Shown here piece by piece: positions 1 to 13,600 of a DNA stretch of 64,000 nucleotides (position 1 is the stretch's first letter; every line of letters starts with the position of its first letter). The notes beneath the pieces are model-generated. The model was not told the origin of the DNA. It was given only the letters and a program-made list of their open reading frames with translations, and did not search any database. This stretch comes from Charina bottae (lineage: Eukaryota; Chordata; Lepidosauria; Squamata; Charinaidae), in contig JALMGJ010000006.1 in assembly GCA_023362775.1 (NCBI GenBank), forward strand, positions 2,950,001 through 3,014,000. The letters run 5' to 3'. The position numbers and the translations under genes are program-made.

Positions 1-257
1 AGTTCCTGACCTGGAATAAACAAAGAAGAGAAGTGGTGGATTCATTTACGACTCAACCCTGCCAATACAGCACAGAAGCTAAGAAGAGGAGCTGGCCGGT
101 CCCCCGTTTAGATCCTGTCCCACCAGCAGCGTCGCCCAGGGGATGAACGTGGACTGCAAGATATTGTGCAAAATATTTCTACTGAACCATTTTGGATCTG
201 AAAGCCCCCCACTGGAACTCTTGCGAGCTGGAAACTCTCACTCAAGATGCTCTAAGA

Positions 258-383
258 CAGTGTTTCTCAGCCTTGGCAACTTCAAGCTGTGTGGACTTCA
301 ACTCCCAGAATTCCGTGGCTGGCTGGGGAATTCTGGGAGTTGAAGTCCACACAGCTTGAAGTTGCCAAGGCTGAGAAACACCG
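258..383. mobile_element. Palindromic hAT-type MITE, family 1
   Basis: Begins CAGTGTTTCTCAGCC and ends with its inverted copy; the centre is the CCAGAATTCC..GGAATTCTGG palindrome. Flanking 8-mers CTCTAAGA and CTCTAAGC agree at 7 of 8, the length of a hAT target duplication. There is no coding capacity. Both arms share the variant CTTCAAGCTGTGTGG. Confidence 0.85.
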
Positions 384-1044
384 CTCTAAGCCATTCAAGC
401 GGCAACATTTTGCACAATACTCCCCGCCCTCAGTTTGTGGCACCAAAGATTTGGGCCATTAGCCCTGCAGATGTTTATTGTCCCCCTTTTGCTTCCCAAC
501 TCCTCTTCCCAAAGGGCCCCCCGTCTCACTCATCTTTGCAGGGTGACTCCTGACACACCAGGGAAACCTGGTGGTGCCTTCAAGCCAGTAACGTTGGGCA
601 CATCCACTCTCTTGCAACAGCAGGAGGCAAGAGAGGATTCAAGGCCCATGGGCTGACCTTGGGGGGATCTACAAGAAGCCGGTACGGACTCCCAAGCAGA
701 AGGAAACCAGCCTCCCAATTCCAAAGTAGGCTGCTGAAATAAAGCACGGTCCAGATTGGGAGAGGTTCCTGTGCTGGAGACCACCAAATCAGCGGCAGCT
801 TGGAGGAGCTGAACGAAAATGCACACCCCCGTTCCTGAATTCCAGATGCGGGCACGTTCGGAATTTGGAGGGGGGGCACTTGATGAATATCCTGCCTAAA
901 TGCTGCTATATGGAAACGGCCAGTTGTACACGCAACCCACCAGAAAGGAACTGTTTCCCACCACAGCTCCTAGTCCTCAGGAAGCTATTACCGCCGCTTA
1001 CCTATGACTTTCAACTATTTAGTTTTCAGTAAGGTTTATGGAAA

Positions 1045-1200
1045 TAAAGACTTCATTCACTCATTCATTCATTCATTCATTCATTCATTCATTTTATATG
1101 ACCACCCATCTCCCCCAACGGGGGACTCTGGGCGGTTTACAATAAAATCAAGTTTAAAATACAAATATAAAATTACAATTTATTAGCATAATATAAATAA
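1045..1200 (-). repeat. TTCA microsatellite and L2-like LINE 3' tail
   Basis: A (TTCA)n run (about 1053-1092) followed by ACCACCCATCTCCCCCAACGG and GGGACTCTGGGCGG. The same hairpin tail recurs at other sites in the window next to A/T-rich simple repeats, reading as the 3' end of an L2/CR1-group LINE on the minus strand. Confidence 0.6.
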
Positions 1201-1638
1201 ATATAAAATCCAAATTTGGCAAATTGATCTCAATGCCAGAGGTGGCATCTACTACGGCTCTGCTCGGTGCCAAATTCCCCTTAATGTTGGAGAAAGCGAG
1301 GGAAAGAGCAGGCACTGGGGACGGCCTTCAAATCAACGCAAGGCAAATTAATATATGGTGACAGCTGCGCTCCTAGTTAGCCTTTTAAAAAGAACTCCCA
1401 TTCTAAGCCAAGCCATTTCCACTACCTACCTGGACTAGCAAGGTTTATCCAAAGCCAGGCTCGGCCCTACTAGACCCCCTTGAACCCGGGGCAGCTTCTC
1501 CTCAGGAGAAAAGGTGTGAAAACTGGTGCTCTCCCACTGCGGACGGGAAAGGCTGGCGAAACGTTGCAGCCAAAGGCCTGCTTATTCCCACCCCAAGTAA
1601 GATGCACCTTTCAGTAAAAAACAGCTTAGGTCACTTAC

Positions 1639-1678
1639 GCTTCATCAATGTTGGGATGGAAAATTTTATTCATGAATC
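1639..1678 (-). CDS. UBE2H: UBE2H coding exon 4 (HPN motif)
   Basis: A 40-base exon encoding the end of Gly69, then [12 protein letters not shown] (70-81) and two bases of Ala82. The acceptor is CTCCTTGTAG and the donor GC|GTAAGTGACC. It carries the His-Pro-Asn triad that supports the E2 active site. The next exon, which would bring Cys87 four residues on, is not found between here and position 1. Confidence 0.96.
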
Positions 1679-4600
1679 CTACAAGGAGAGAAACACAAGA
1701 GTTGTTAGCAGCTGGGTACCGTTTTCATGGGGTAGGTGCTGAACACACCAGGTCGTCGGTGGTATTCCTCACATCAAGAAAACATTCACCATTTGCCAAA
1801 AGGAAATAGAGAGCTCAATGATGGAAAGATCCTCTCTCCAACTGAATCCTCTAAGTGACTTCCTTAACTTTTAATATCCACCCTCCTTATTTATGGAGTC
1901 AATCTAGCCAAGGCTTCCCGGTCTCGCATCGGGGGGAAAAGCCACAGGCCCTCGAAACCTTGACATTATTATTTGGTAAGAAAAATGCCCCCCAGGAGGC
2001 CTTTGGGGTCCATCCTTAATTTAAACACAGCAAGAAAAAAAAAATCCAGATGCCACTTGAATAAAGCAGACTTCAGTCTCCAACAGGAGGTGCCAAAGGG
2101 AGGCAACTGGAAAATTCTGCTACTCAACTCCCCACAAAAGGGATTGGCAGCAGTCTCCAGAGGTGAATTCCCTGGTCAATAAGAAACTGCTCAGAAATCA
2201 GAATCCAGTATTACTCACTGAACACATCTAAGGAAGCCCATCTTAGCCTTTTTAAAGCAAGTATTCAAGATCTCCAACAGGGAAGAAAGTAACACTCCAG
2301 TTGGTTGAACCGTGCAGTTATGCCGATGGGGCCAGGCTATGGAGCTCAGCAGATGTATTTTGAAATTAGAATACTGGGCAAGGAGCCGAAGCAAACACTT
2401 GAATGTCATGTTAAGATACCCAGGCTGGAGCTGCTACACCTGAATAAAATAATCTTAAATTAAATGGTTAATCATCACCAGCATATTTTAACAGCTGTTC
2501 CCCAAAGCTTGTTAAGTAGCAGCAGAATCAGTGTCCATTCCACACAGACACAAGACCTTGATTCTGCATGCTAAAAGCCTTCCCACTGAGCTACGGCACA
2601 TGCCAAATATGTGAGATCAGGGACATGCACCCAGCAAAGCAATAAAGATTGAAATAAGTGCGAACAAAAAACACAATGCAGCCAAAGCAGTTCTGAAAAG
2701 AGGGCAAACGCCACATTTCTTTTCTTGCCCTGTATCAGCCGGCTGATGATTCACCAATAAAACTTCCCTCACCCGGTCACTTGGTGGCAACATTTACTTG
2801 CTACCGATAATATGGAAAGTGTCCTTGGGGAAGGACAGCATGCATGTTTTCACAATGAAAAATTTTCCTAATTTTTATAAATAAAAAAATATATAGATGG
2901 AAAATGAATGAAAATATACTCAAAGATAATAAAAATGTAGAAGACCTAGAGAAGAAATTACAAGAATTTCTAAAATGGAACATGAATAATGAAGTAAGTA
3001 TAGAAAAGGTTTGGGAAACAAGCAAAGCATTCATGAGAGGCAACTTGATTTCGAAAAACAAATATATTAAAAATAGATTTAAAAAAAAATTAGAAACATT
3101 AATGAATCAGATAAAAGAAAAAGAACTAGAATTGCAAAAAAATAAAAAAAGAAAGAAAGAAAAGGAAGAGATTATGAACCAGATAAAATGGCTACAATCT
3201 CACCTTAAGATTGAGTTAACAGAAGAATTAGATAAAAAATTAAAATTTATAAAACAAAGAAACTTTGAGCAGGCAAATAAACCAGGAAAATGGTTAATGT
3301 ACAAACTGAGAAAAGAAAAAGAGAAAAGAATTATAAATAAAATAAAAAATAAAAATATGGAGTTCACATATAATGAAGACATTAAGAGAGTTTTTTTTGA
3401 TTATTATACAAATCTATATCAGGAGCAGAAAACCCCAGCAGATAAAGTAGAAGAATATATTAAAAATTGTAACATTGAAAAATTAACAGAAGAAGATAAG
3501 GAACTTACAAACCACAATATTACAACCCAAGAAATCAGAGAAGCAATTAAAAAATTGAAAGTAAATAAGGCACCAGGGACAGACGGACTCACAGCAGATT
3601 ATTATAAAAAACTACAAGAACAATTAATTAAACCATTAGAAGAAATGTTTAATTCAATACTTCAAGGGTCAGAAATACCTGAATCATGGAAAGAGGCTAA
3701 CATTACACTAATCCCAAAGGAAAATCAGGATCCAACAGATTGTAAAAATTATAGGCCAATTTCATTATTAAATAACGATTATAAAATTTTTACTATTATT
3801 CTTGCGGAAAGACTCAAAAAATTTTTACAGAAAACTATTAAGCAAGATCAAAATGGATTTCTGCCGACTAGACAAATAAAAGATAATATTAGAAATGTAA
3901 TTGATTTAATAGAATATGCTAAAGTACATAATGAAAAACAAATAACACTACTATTTTTAGACGCAGAAAAAGCTTTTGACAACGTAAATTGGAATTTTAT
4001 GTTCAAAGTATTAGAAAAAAAAGATTTTGGAAATAAATTCATAAATGCAATAAAAGCAATATATAGGATACAAAAAGCAAGAATAATAGTAAACGATGAA
4101 CTAACACAGGAATGCAAAATAATGAAAGGTACTAGGCAAGGATGCCCTATTTCCCCATTATTATTTATACTGGTACTAGAGGTTTTATTAGATGAAATAA
4201 GGAAAGATCAAGAAATAGAGGGGATTAAGATCAAGAAAGAGGAATACAAATTAAAGGCGTTCGCTGATGATCTAGTAATAACATTACAAAATCCAATAAA
4301 CTCAATAACAAAATTGATCTCTAAACTACAAGAATATGGTGAAGTATCAGGATTTAAAATAAATAAGGAAAAAACCAAAATGATAAATTTAAATATGCCT
4401 AAAGTAGAAATAGACAAAATAGAACAAATATCAGGTTTCCAAAATGTTAAAAAAATTAAGTACTTAGGAATTCAAATAACAAATAATAACTTGGATTTAT
4501 ATAAAAATAATTATGAAAGCTTATGGAAAGAAATCAAAAAGGATTTGGAGAAATGGGCAAACTTGCAAATATCCCTATTAGGCAGAATTGCCACAATAAA

Positions 4601-7600
4601 AATGAATATTTTACCAAGATTTCTATACCTGTTTCAAACAATCCCAATTACAATAAAAGATCAAATTTTTACAAAATGGCAAAGAGAAATAACAAAATTT
4701 ATTTGGCAAAAAAAAAAACCTAGAATTAAACTTAAATACCTACAAGATACTAAAAATAGAGGGGGTTTAGCAATGCCTGATTTAAAATTGTATTATGAAA
4801 CATGCGGGCTAATTTGGATTAGAGACTGGATTAAATTAGAAGATGGAAAAACAATAAACTTGGAAGGACACGACAACAGGTATGGTTGGCATGGCTATAT
4901 GTGGCATAATAGATGCAAAGTACATAAGTTATTTAACAATCATATAATTAGGAAGTCACTATTAAAAATTTGGAACAAATATAAAAAAACATTACTACCT
5001 GGCTTGCCATTATGGGTATCGCCACAGGAGGCAGGCGCCAGAATGGGGAATCAAACAGATAAGGATTTTATAAAATATCAAAACTTGTTAAAAATGGAAG
5101 GAAATAATTATAGACTAAAAACACGGGAGGAACTAGAAAACGAAAATATAATGTGCCACTGGTTTACGTACTTTCAACTAAAAGAACAATATAAAATCGA
5201 CAATAAAAATTTTCAATTCATAAAAGATCAAAATAATTGGGATAATATATTAGAACGAGATAATGACCACTTGATATCAAAAATTTACAAGATATTATTG
5301 GAAATGAAAACTAAAGATATAAAAATTAAAAATTATATGAAGAAATGGGAAGAAGATTTAGGTATAGAAATTACATATGAGCAGTGGCAAAAAATTTGGT
5401 CAAAAAATATAAAATTCACCCTAAGTAATAGTTTAAGGGAAAACATATATAAAATGATATATAGATGGTACCTATCACCTGAGGTGCTATTTAAATCAAA
5501 AATTAGAAATACGAATGTCTGTTGGAAATGCAAAAAAAAAAGAGGATCTTTTTACCACATTTGGTGGCAATGTGACAAAGCAAGAAAATATTGGACTAAA
5601 ATAAATACATATATAAAAGAAATGCTAGGTAAAGACATACAAATGAAACCAGAAATCTATTTACTAGGCAAAACTGATGATATCATGAATAAAAGACAAA
5701 AGACATTATTTTTATATTTAAGTACAGCAGCAAGAGTAAAATATGCGCAATTATGGAAGGAAGAAAATATACCAACAAAAGAAGATTGGATTATGAAATT
5801 AATGGAATTAATGCAAGCAGACAGATTAACTAACCTAATAAAAGGGAAAGAAATAGGGAAGCATAAAGAGATATGGGACCCTTTTACAGAGTATCTTAAA
5901 AAGGAATACAATATTAAATAGATATATATGTAATTATACAACTATAAGTAAAAATATAGTAAGGGGGGGGGGAAATAAGGAAATATAGAAAGTAAGAGAG
6001 AAAATGTATACAAATTAGTTACATTTAATGTTCTGAGTTAAGAAAGCCGGAAGTAATTTTAAATGTGTATGAATATGTAGTATGTATGTGTAGGTAGAAG
6101 AGGTTAAGTCTTTAAAAATTAAGAAAGGAAAAATGCATAAGAGAATAATAGAATATATATATATATATATAGAAACATAAAAATGAAAGAAAGGAACTAA
6201 TGAACTAAAAATAGATAAAAAAGCTAAGGGAGGGATTTTGTGGATTAAGAGATATGTAGTAGTGGGAGAGGAGTATGGGAGGTAAGAAGGTAGGAAGGAA
6301 AAAGAAAGTAGAAATAGATAAATGGAATTGAAAGATCGGATTATACAAAAGACTAGAAAATAAAAATTTATAAGTTATAAGACTATGAAAATATGCAATT
6401 GATGAAATGCCTAAGTGTAAATGGGATATGTTTTATGTAAAATGTAAATGTCTGTGTTATATGTTAAATGTAAATAAAGTTTATTTTTTAATATTTAAAA
6501 AAAAAAAAAAAAGACGGCGATTTTCACTCTCTTACCTATAGAGGGGGATTTGAAGGGGTATTTGTCAGGAAGGTCCACCCTAACTTTCCACACGCCACCT
6601 TCATACGGTGCTGCAATTGGGGATTTAAAAAAAGGAAAAGGGTTAGTCGTACATTCCCTTGAGGCTTCCAAGATCACACTACTTAATTGGATGCGCAAGA
6701 CAGATATGAAGGCAAAACAGAACACTCAGTTCAAACCAGCAGGTGGGTGAAGAAAGAGCTTCCTTTACTAGCTTGGTATACTTCTTGTTTAGAGCTTTCA
6801 GCTGCCTGCTTCTAAATACACTGAATATTGTCAGTGTAAATTGCAAATCTTAAGATTAAGAACTACTGTAAATGTAAAGCAGCAAGAGAGGAATATTATA
6901 CGGGGATGTTAAGACTGTAACTCCCTAAATTCCTTGTCGGTATGGCCAAGGAAATCCTAGAAAGGTGGCTGTAGATTATTAATTCTGGAGGCCCTAATCT
7001 TTAAAAGAGGTATCCTTCTTCCTGTAGGATACATTTTCATTTCTAAAAAAAAAACTATTCTCATTTTCTAAGCATTGCATTCTTGGTGAATATGTATTTA
7101 TTTTTTTCTTCCTGACTTTTGCCGTTTTGAAATCTGCTGTTAAATAATCAACCCTAAACAGGCTACCACCATTTTTGGCCAAGAATCTGCTGTACAGACT
7201 TTAAAAATATTGCTCCTGAGGAAGGAAATCTGTGTTCCCACAGCACTGATTTTTTTTTTTTTTAAAAAAAAGCTTTTTGCAAAAGCTTCTTAAAATGCAA
7301 GCGGAAGGAGGGCATAGCTTAATGAGAAAAAAAGTGTTCTATATGGAGAAGATCGCAGGTTATCCTGGGGCATCTCCAGTAAAACAAGGTTCCCAAGGTT
7401 GCAGAACGTCTCTGATCAAGAATTTTGGCAGTCAGAGAAGACAATACCCCGTTAGAGGGATTTGAGGCTGGGCTTAACTTCGTGTAAAATGCTTCATGTG
7501 TCTTAAAAGGCATGGGGAACATTGGGTATTTATCATCTTCCCAAATAATCTCTCATTTTTCCCTATCCTTCCTCTACCCTCCAGTGACCAATTACCAAGA

Positions 7601-10600
7601 AAAGGTTTCCTTTCAACATCTTTACACATCTCAAGAGTATACATACTTCCTTGTGGTCCATAGAATTTCACTACAAATTCATTGAGTCCTCCTAGGATGG
7701 TGACTTCATGTTTACTCTCAATACTGAAGGCGTTGGAGTCAAGAAAACATCTGATGCGGAGACAATCTAATAATCTTGTTAACTAAGAAATGCCAGCAGT
7801 CCAGGATCAGCCAAGAACTGAATTCATTAAAATTCTTACAGTCAGCCTGAAATAATCACTGAAACCCAATGACACTTTTAAAGCAACTCTTAAATGGAGC
7901 AAAGATCTAGCTGGATGGTACTACTAACTCTTGACTGTTTATAGGCTTGCAACTTGTAAGAAACATTTCTGGTTATTGAGGATAATGTTTCCTTTATTGC
8001 TGTACAAATGTGCCCCAACACTTTACAAAACAATAGGGTGGTAGGTTCCTGCCCCAAGGAGTTTTTGGGCTAAAATTTGAGAGGGAGAAGAGAGGGTCAG
8101 AAAATGCATTTATTTACAAGTACAAATTTTGGCTCGGAGAGCGCCCAGCGCATGATCATGCGATGCCTGTCCTGCAAGTTTAGGAGTCTACAAACAAGTC
8201 CACAAAGTCAGTAAGCCACCACAGTTCTTGCAGGACTGCAGGCCCTACGTATTCCAAAAGGAGGGGGAAAGATCCATCTTTTGTTTCCAGGAATGATTTC
8301 CTCCTCTTCACATGGACTAGTTGCAATCCTGAAATAAGCCAACAAGCTGGGCCGGGTCAGGCTGACAAAAATGATTTCCCCCACCCAAAACCCTTACAAC
8401 TGTCAAGTGCCATTGCACATCCTAGCATTTCTGCTTGGCCCGTTAATGGGGATACTTAAGCTACGGACCTATCGGATGACCCTGCTCAAACCAATTAATT
8501 GTCCAGCGTGTTATGTTTACCCCTCACCTCTGACCTTAGAGCCCCAATGGATCAAGGCTTTGCACGAGGTGCTCCTGGTGCAAAGACCTGTGGCTTTGCT
8601 CTGCTCCCTCTGCCTACACCAGGACTCCACATTGCTGCACCTAAGGTGCCCACGGAACAGAGCGGAGTCCAGATTTTAGCACCACTGGGAGGACGGCGCA
8701 ATGGAGAACATGGGCAGGAATTTGTTAGAGAAGATCTGGGGACGACAGTTCTTGGGGGGGGAAACAGAGAACTAAATTCTGACGTGGCTGTTAACCGCAC
8801 TTCCCTTAACTGGGAGGACCTATCTATTTATTTATTACATTTATACAGCCGCCCATCTCACTGCTGTGACTCTGGGCAGCTTACAAAGTTTAAAAAAAAG
8901 CCCACAAAAATCATTAAAACCATAAAAACATAATCAGGGGGAGAGCACCATTCATTTCCCTAAAAGTACAACCCCTTCGCAGGCTCTCCACTAACGCTGC
9001 CGAATCCCCAGGCCAGATGGCAAAGCCGTGTCTTCCGGCTCTTCCCGAAGGCCAGCAAGGTCAAGGTTGGGGTTGGGGCCAATCTCACCTGCACCTGCTG
9101 CTGAGGTGCAAGAAACGCTAATCTTGGCAAGGCTGCAAGCAGACAACCCCGTGCTGATCCCAAATCTGCTTTTGGGGACAGAAGCCACCTTTGCACAGGG
9201 GCTGGGCAGGAAAGAGACCAGTATGCCCCCAGCTTCAGTTCCATTCCATCGAGGAGGAGCCATTTCCCCAACCGTGGGTGAAAGGGATGCACACTAACCC
9301 CCGTGAATGTTAATTTTAGTTAAGGCCCGTTCTCAGAAAGCACAATGAGAGCACGAACATCCCAAAGGGCTTTCATTGCTCGCTCTACAGCACACAGTAG
9401 CTGTCCCCTCGTTCTGGTGTTACCGTTCTAATGACAGGCCTTTCCTTTTGTCCTGACCCAGGCAGGCCACCGGCTCTCATTACCCAGCGCTACGGGGCTC
9501 ACAATGGCTTCCCTGTCATTTACGCTCTATTCAAAGGACGGGCTTTAACCAGCCAGTGCCAGTGAAAAACCGGGCAGCCACACAAATGAGTCCGGCCATT
9601 CTGGATTGACAGGACTTCCAGAGATGCCCGGTGGAGCTGCATACAGCTTGACAGATATGCCCCAGGAGCCCTCCAAAGGTCAGAGGGAGGTTCGGTTGCA
9701 CACAACAACCCCCCCCCCCCCATTCCTCAGTGCTAAAAGCCTATTTTAAAAAGAAACGGAAGCTGGTTTTTAAGGTGCAACACTCAGCACCCAATTTGGC
9801 TGTCGGGCGATGAAATGAATTCACAATCAGGCTTATTCGCCACAGTGACGGGAGATGCCCCTCTTGTTTACACGGCTGGGCTCAGGGAAATGCAGCTGTG
9901 TTGCTTCTCCTGACAAACTGGATTCATGCTGGAAAGGTGCTGGACTAGGACGGGGAGACCCAGCTTCGGATCCACTGTTGGCCATGGAGGCTCAGCAGGT
10001 CATTTGGAGCCAGACTCAAGGGGGTTGCTGTGGGGGTGGGGGTGAAATGGGAAGAGGGGGTAATCATCATCATCATCATCAATTAAACTTATATGCCGCC
10101 TGACTCTCAGCAGCTCAGTACGATGGATGCTGTCTTGAGTTCTTGGAGGAGAGCAACATGTAAACCTCAGGTATGAAGTCAACAAATAATCTAAGACATC
10201 TGGGAGCTGTCCCTTCTGCTGAATTCTCCAGTTCCCTGAATTCTGAAGAACTTGCCCCAGGGCAATCTACTAAACAGCAAGGCAGCCCCATAGGGGTCAC
10301 GGAGAACAACTAATCCTTAACAGTCCCGGGGAGGTGGCGGTGGGAGGACCAATTTATTTCTACGCTGAGCAACCTGAACAGACAGGCTGCAAGTGAAGTA
10401 AGTCCCAGTCTCTCTTTTATTATTTATTTGGATTTAGGCAGCCACCTGACTTCCCAATGATGCTTGGTGGCTCACGTAATTAAAAGAGAGGAAAACAATA
10501 ACATAGGCCCCTAGATGAAACATACTTTACATGACAAAAAGTCTCCTAAGGGCCCCACAACCAACTTAACCCCAGGCCTGGGAACACAGCCCAGTTGGGA

Positions 10601-13600
10601 AAGGAATGGAGTGTTCATTGCCTACCCTGATGTTGGGAAGAAGCTGGATAAAAACAAGGATTTGAAGATTGACGAGAAGCCATCAGCACCTGAAGGAACT
10701 GCCTGTATGCCAGCAATCTTAGCCATGGCCAAGTTGTGCAACAGGCAATAAGGAACACCCTGATATCAGGATCCAGCTGGTGCTTAGATGGATTTGAAGC
10801 CCAAAGGACCAAAGCTGACACGGAAAGCAATGGGGTGGCACCTCTAGTGCCACAGTCTGCAGCTGCAAGACGCGCAGGGAAAAGATTCAAGCTGAAAGCC
10901 GCAGAACTGTCCCTGCGATGCAGAACCCTTCCACAGCATTGTCCTAAACCAACCTTCTCCACTCTGAAGCCTTTCAGACACACGCGTCTTGAACTGTACT
11001 GAGCAATGGAGTTGGTCAGTTGACTTAGGTTTCCACATTTCCCTAAGCAAATATTTTTAATCCTGGCTTGTTGAATTAGCCGTAATGAACAGGTTCCTCT
11101 GCAATGCTGAGCCACAATGGTTAGGCTCGTGCATGGTGCTAAGAGAAATCAGCTGAGAGCTTTCCTTATGAGGCCAGTCTAGAAGCAGAGTGCCTTGTTG
11201 ACTAAATCCCAAGGAGCCACGCAGGGATGGCCCCGTAGCAGTAGCCCAGAGATTACCATTGCTCCAGGAGAGGCCTTGAGATGGTTGAAAGGCAGTGAAA
11301 AGTAAACGCTCAGCAAAATACAAAGGTGTTAGGTAAGGTTGAGAATTCCATTTAGAGGACACCGTATCTCTAATCTTTTCTTCTAAGATGGAGCTCTTAA
11401 TTTGCTCCTCTTCAACTACAGAATCTCATCCTGGAACAAATGCCAAGGGAGGAAATTGCTGTTTTAACTTCTCCAAGACTTGATGGTGCATAATTATAGC
11501 TTGAGTCACAGGAGAAGAGCGAGCTGGAGGGTTGGTAGAACCTTGGCAAAGAACTCCAGATCTGATGCCTCACTGCCCATGGGTTCTCGGAGACGCTGGC
11601 CAGCACCCAGCACTTCTCAAAGCCAGGACAGCATTTTGGCACATTTGCCTGATGAAACGTACTCCTTCGTCGATTCGAGGGTAACAGCAGCATTTGGGAG
11701 GGTTAGGAAAATTCTATGTTGCCACAAGACTTCCATTTCCAGAAAAAATGCACAACGTACCTACCAGTGCAGACTTAACCAAGGCAAGGAGAAGGGAAAA
11801 GGGAAACGAAACATGGAGTAGAAGAAATAAAGACAGAAGAATGAAGAAGGCAGAGCAGCCCATCTGCTCTCTGCAGAAGATCCAACCAGTGTTTCTGCTA
11901 AAGGGGTCAAGAAATCACTGAGCAGAATGGCAGAAGCCATTGAAAATGGGTCATGAGGGCTGAACAGTAAGTTTCCCACTAAAACTCAGCATTCACAACC
12001 GCCCAGAGTCCCCCGGTTTGGGGGAGATGGGCAGTAATACAAATTTAAATAATAAATAAATAAATCTTCCCTAGCTCAGAATCCTTTTTTTAAAAAAAAA
12101 AAAACTACCGAGCAATAATAAAGCAACAATATCCAGCCTCATTCACACTGTCTAGAGCAGTGTTTCTCAACCTTGGCTACTTGAAGATGTGTGGGCTGGG
12201 GAAGATGCTGGCTGGGGAATTCTGGGAGTTGAAGTCCACACATCTTCAAGTGGCCAAGGTCACAAAACACTGCTCTAGAGTACAGTAAATAAGGCAAGCA
12301 AGTTGAAGTTGGCATTATACCCTGGACTGGGGTGATATATTGGACGACTGCACCAAAGCTGAGATGGTATGCAATATGACTCTCTGAAGGACGCAGACTC
12401 CGGAATTTCAGGGATTCCTGGCTGGCTGCCATCTCACTCAAAGTGATTCACGGTATCTCAAGCAGCGCTACCTGCTGATATTTCCTACACAATATTCATT
12501 TTCCTAGGTTCTCCCTATTGATTTTCCAACTGGCTCCACTTTGGGTTATAGCAAACAACCCACTGCCCGATAGAGTGTTCTGCAAGAGCTATCAAAATTC
12601 AGAGAGAGCCTGAAAAAAATGTGAACCGGAACATACAAAAAGACTTGCAAGTTCCCCCCCCCCCCGGCCCCTCCATTACCCACAGGAAAAAGTGGCGAGT
12701 TACAAAAAATCAAGCTTGCGAGTCTAAAATATTGCTTTGCCCTCAAATAACCTGCTGAAAGAAACATCTCCGAAGCTCAGATTGTGCCAAATCTGAAGCC
12801 ATGCCCTAGACAATAGACATGTTATTTTCAGAGAGGGCAGCTGCTGATTTCAGTTTTCTTGAGACAATTTGGGAGGGGGGAGAATGCAGAAGTGCATTTT
12901 TTTTTACAAGTGCTGTAAAACTGGTCCAAACTGGCTTTCAATGACAGGACTGAAAGCAACAAAGGCAAAGAGGGGGGAAAACACCCCTCTTTTTGCCCAG
13001 AAAGAACGCACAAAGTACTCCCAAAGTTCTTGATAGAAATTTAGCCTGGAAACAGAAACTTCCCAGCTGTCTAGGACTCCAATTCTTATCATTCCCAACC
13101 AACAGAGCCATTAGTAAGAAACGTGCCCACTGCCATCCAAAACATCCAGTGGGCACCACGTTGCCTATTCCAATCTCTTTCCATTCAGACAAAAACATCC
13201 ACCTCTACTTTCAGTTTAACTGCTCTGATGCAGTGATTTAGTTTGCCCTTGTCCGGCATCCACGGTTTCAGAACCGGCATCCACCTGGCGAGGAGCCATA
13301 CCTCGGCAGGTGCATCCCAGCATCTCCCTTTAAAACGTTCCCAGGAAAAAGATCTTGGAGAGCCACCAAGGGTCAGAATGGGTCTAATTTAGGGCAAGAA
13401 TGTCTCATGCATTCACATCTGCTTCAAGCTGAACTGATGGTCAAAATTCAACACCTGAATGGTGGCGCTTTTCACAACCGTCTGCAATTCGCTGGATGAG
13501 ACCCAGAGTCATCTAGCCTTACTGTACACTGGCGTTAAGCGTTATTTTGGTGCCAGGTGAAGGCCTTTCTGTTTTTCCTTTTAATTGTATTTTAATTCAC

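Larger units (their letters stand above)
1..1638. other. UBE2H intron 4 (partial)
   Basis: Non-coding. It holds one hAT-type palindromic MITE (258-383), a TTCA microsatellite next to an L2-like 3' tail (about 1045-1200), and otherwise nothing I recognise. I looked on the minus strand for the Cys87 exon and did not find it. Confidence 0.8.

Noticed and set aside
1..1630. UBE2H exon with Cys87
   Set aside because: Looked for the complement of coding sequence for SGTVCLDV on the minus strand; nothing matching, so it must lie beyond the left edge.
10615..11115. A 166-codon minus-strand frame in intron 1
   Set aside because: No recognisable protein content, no conserved motif and competing frames on the other strand; probably chance.
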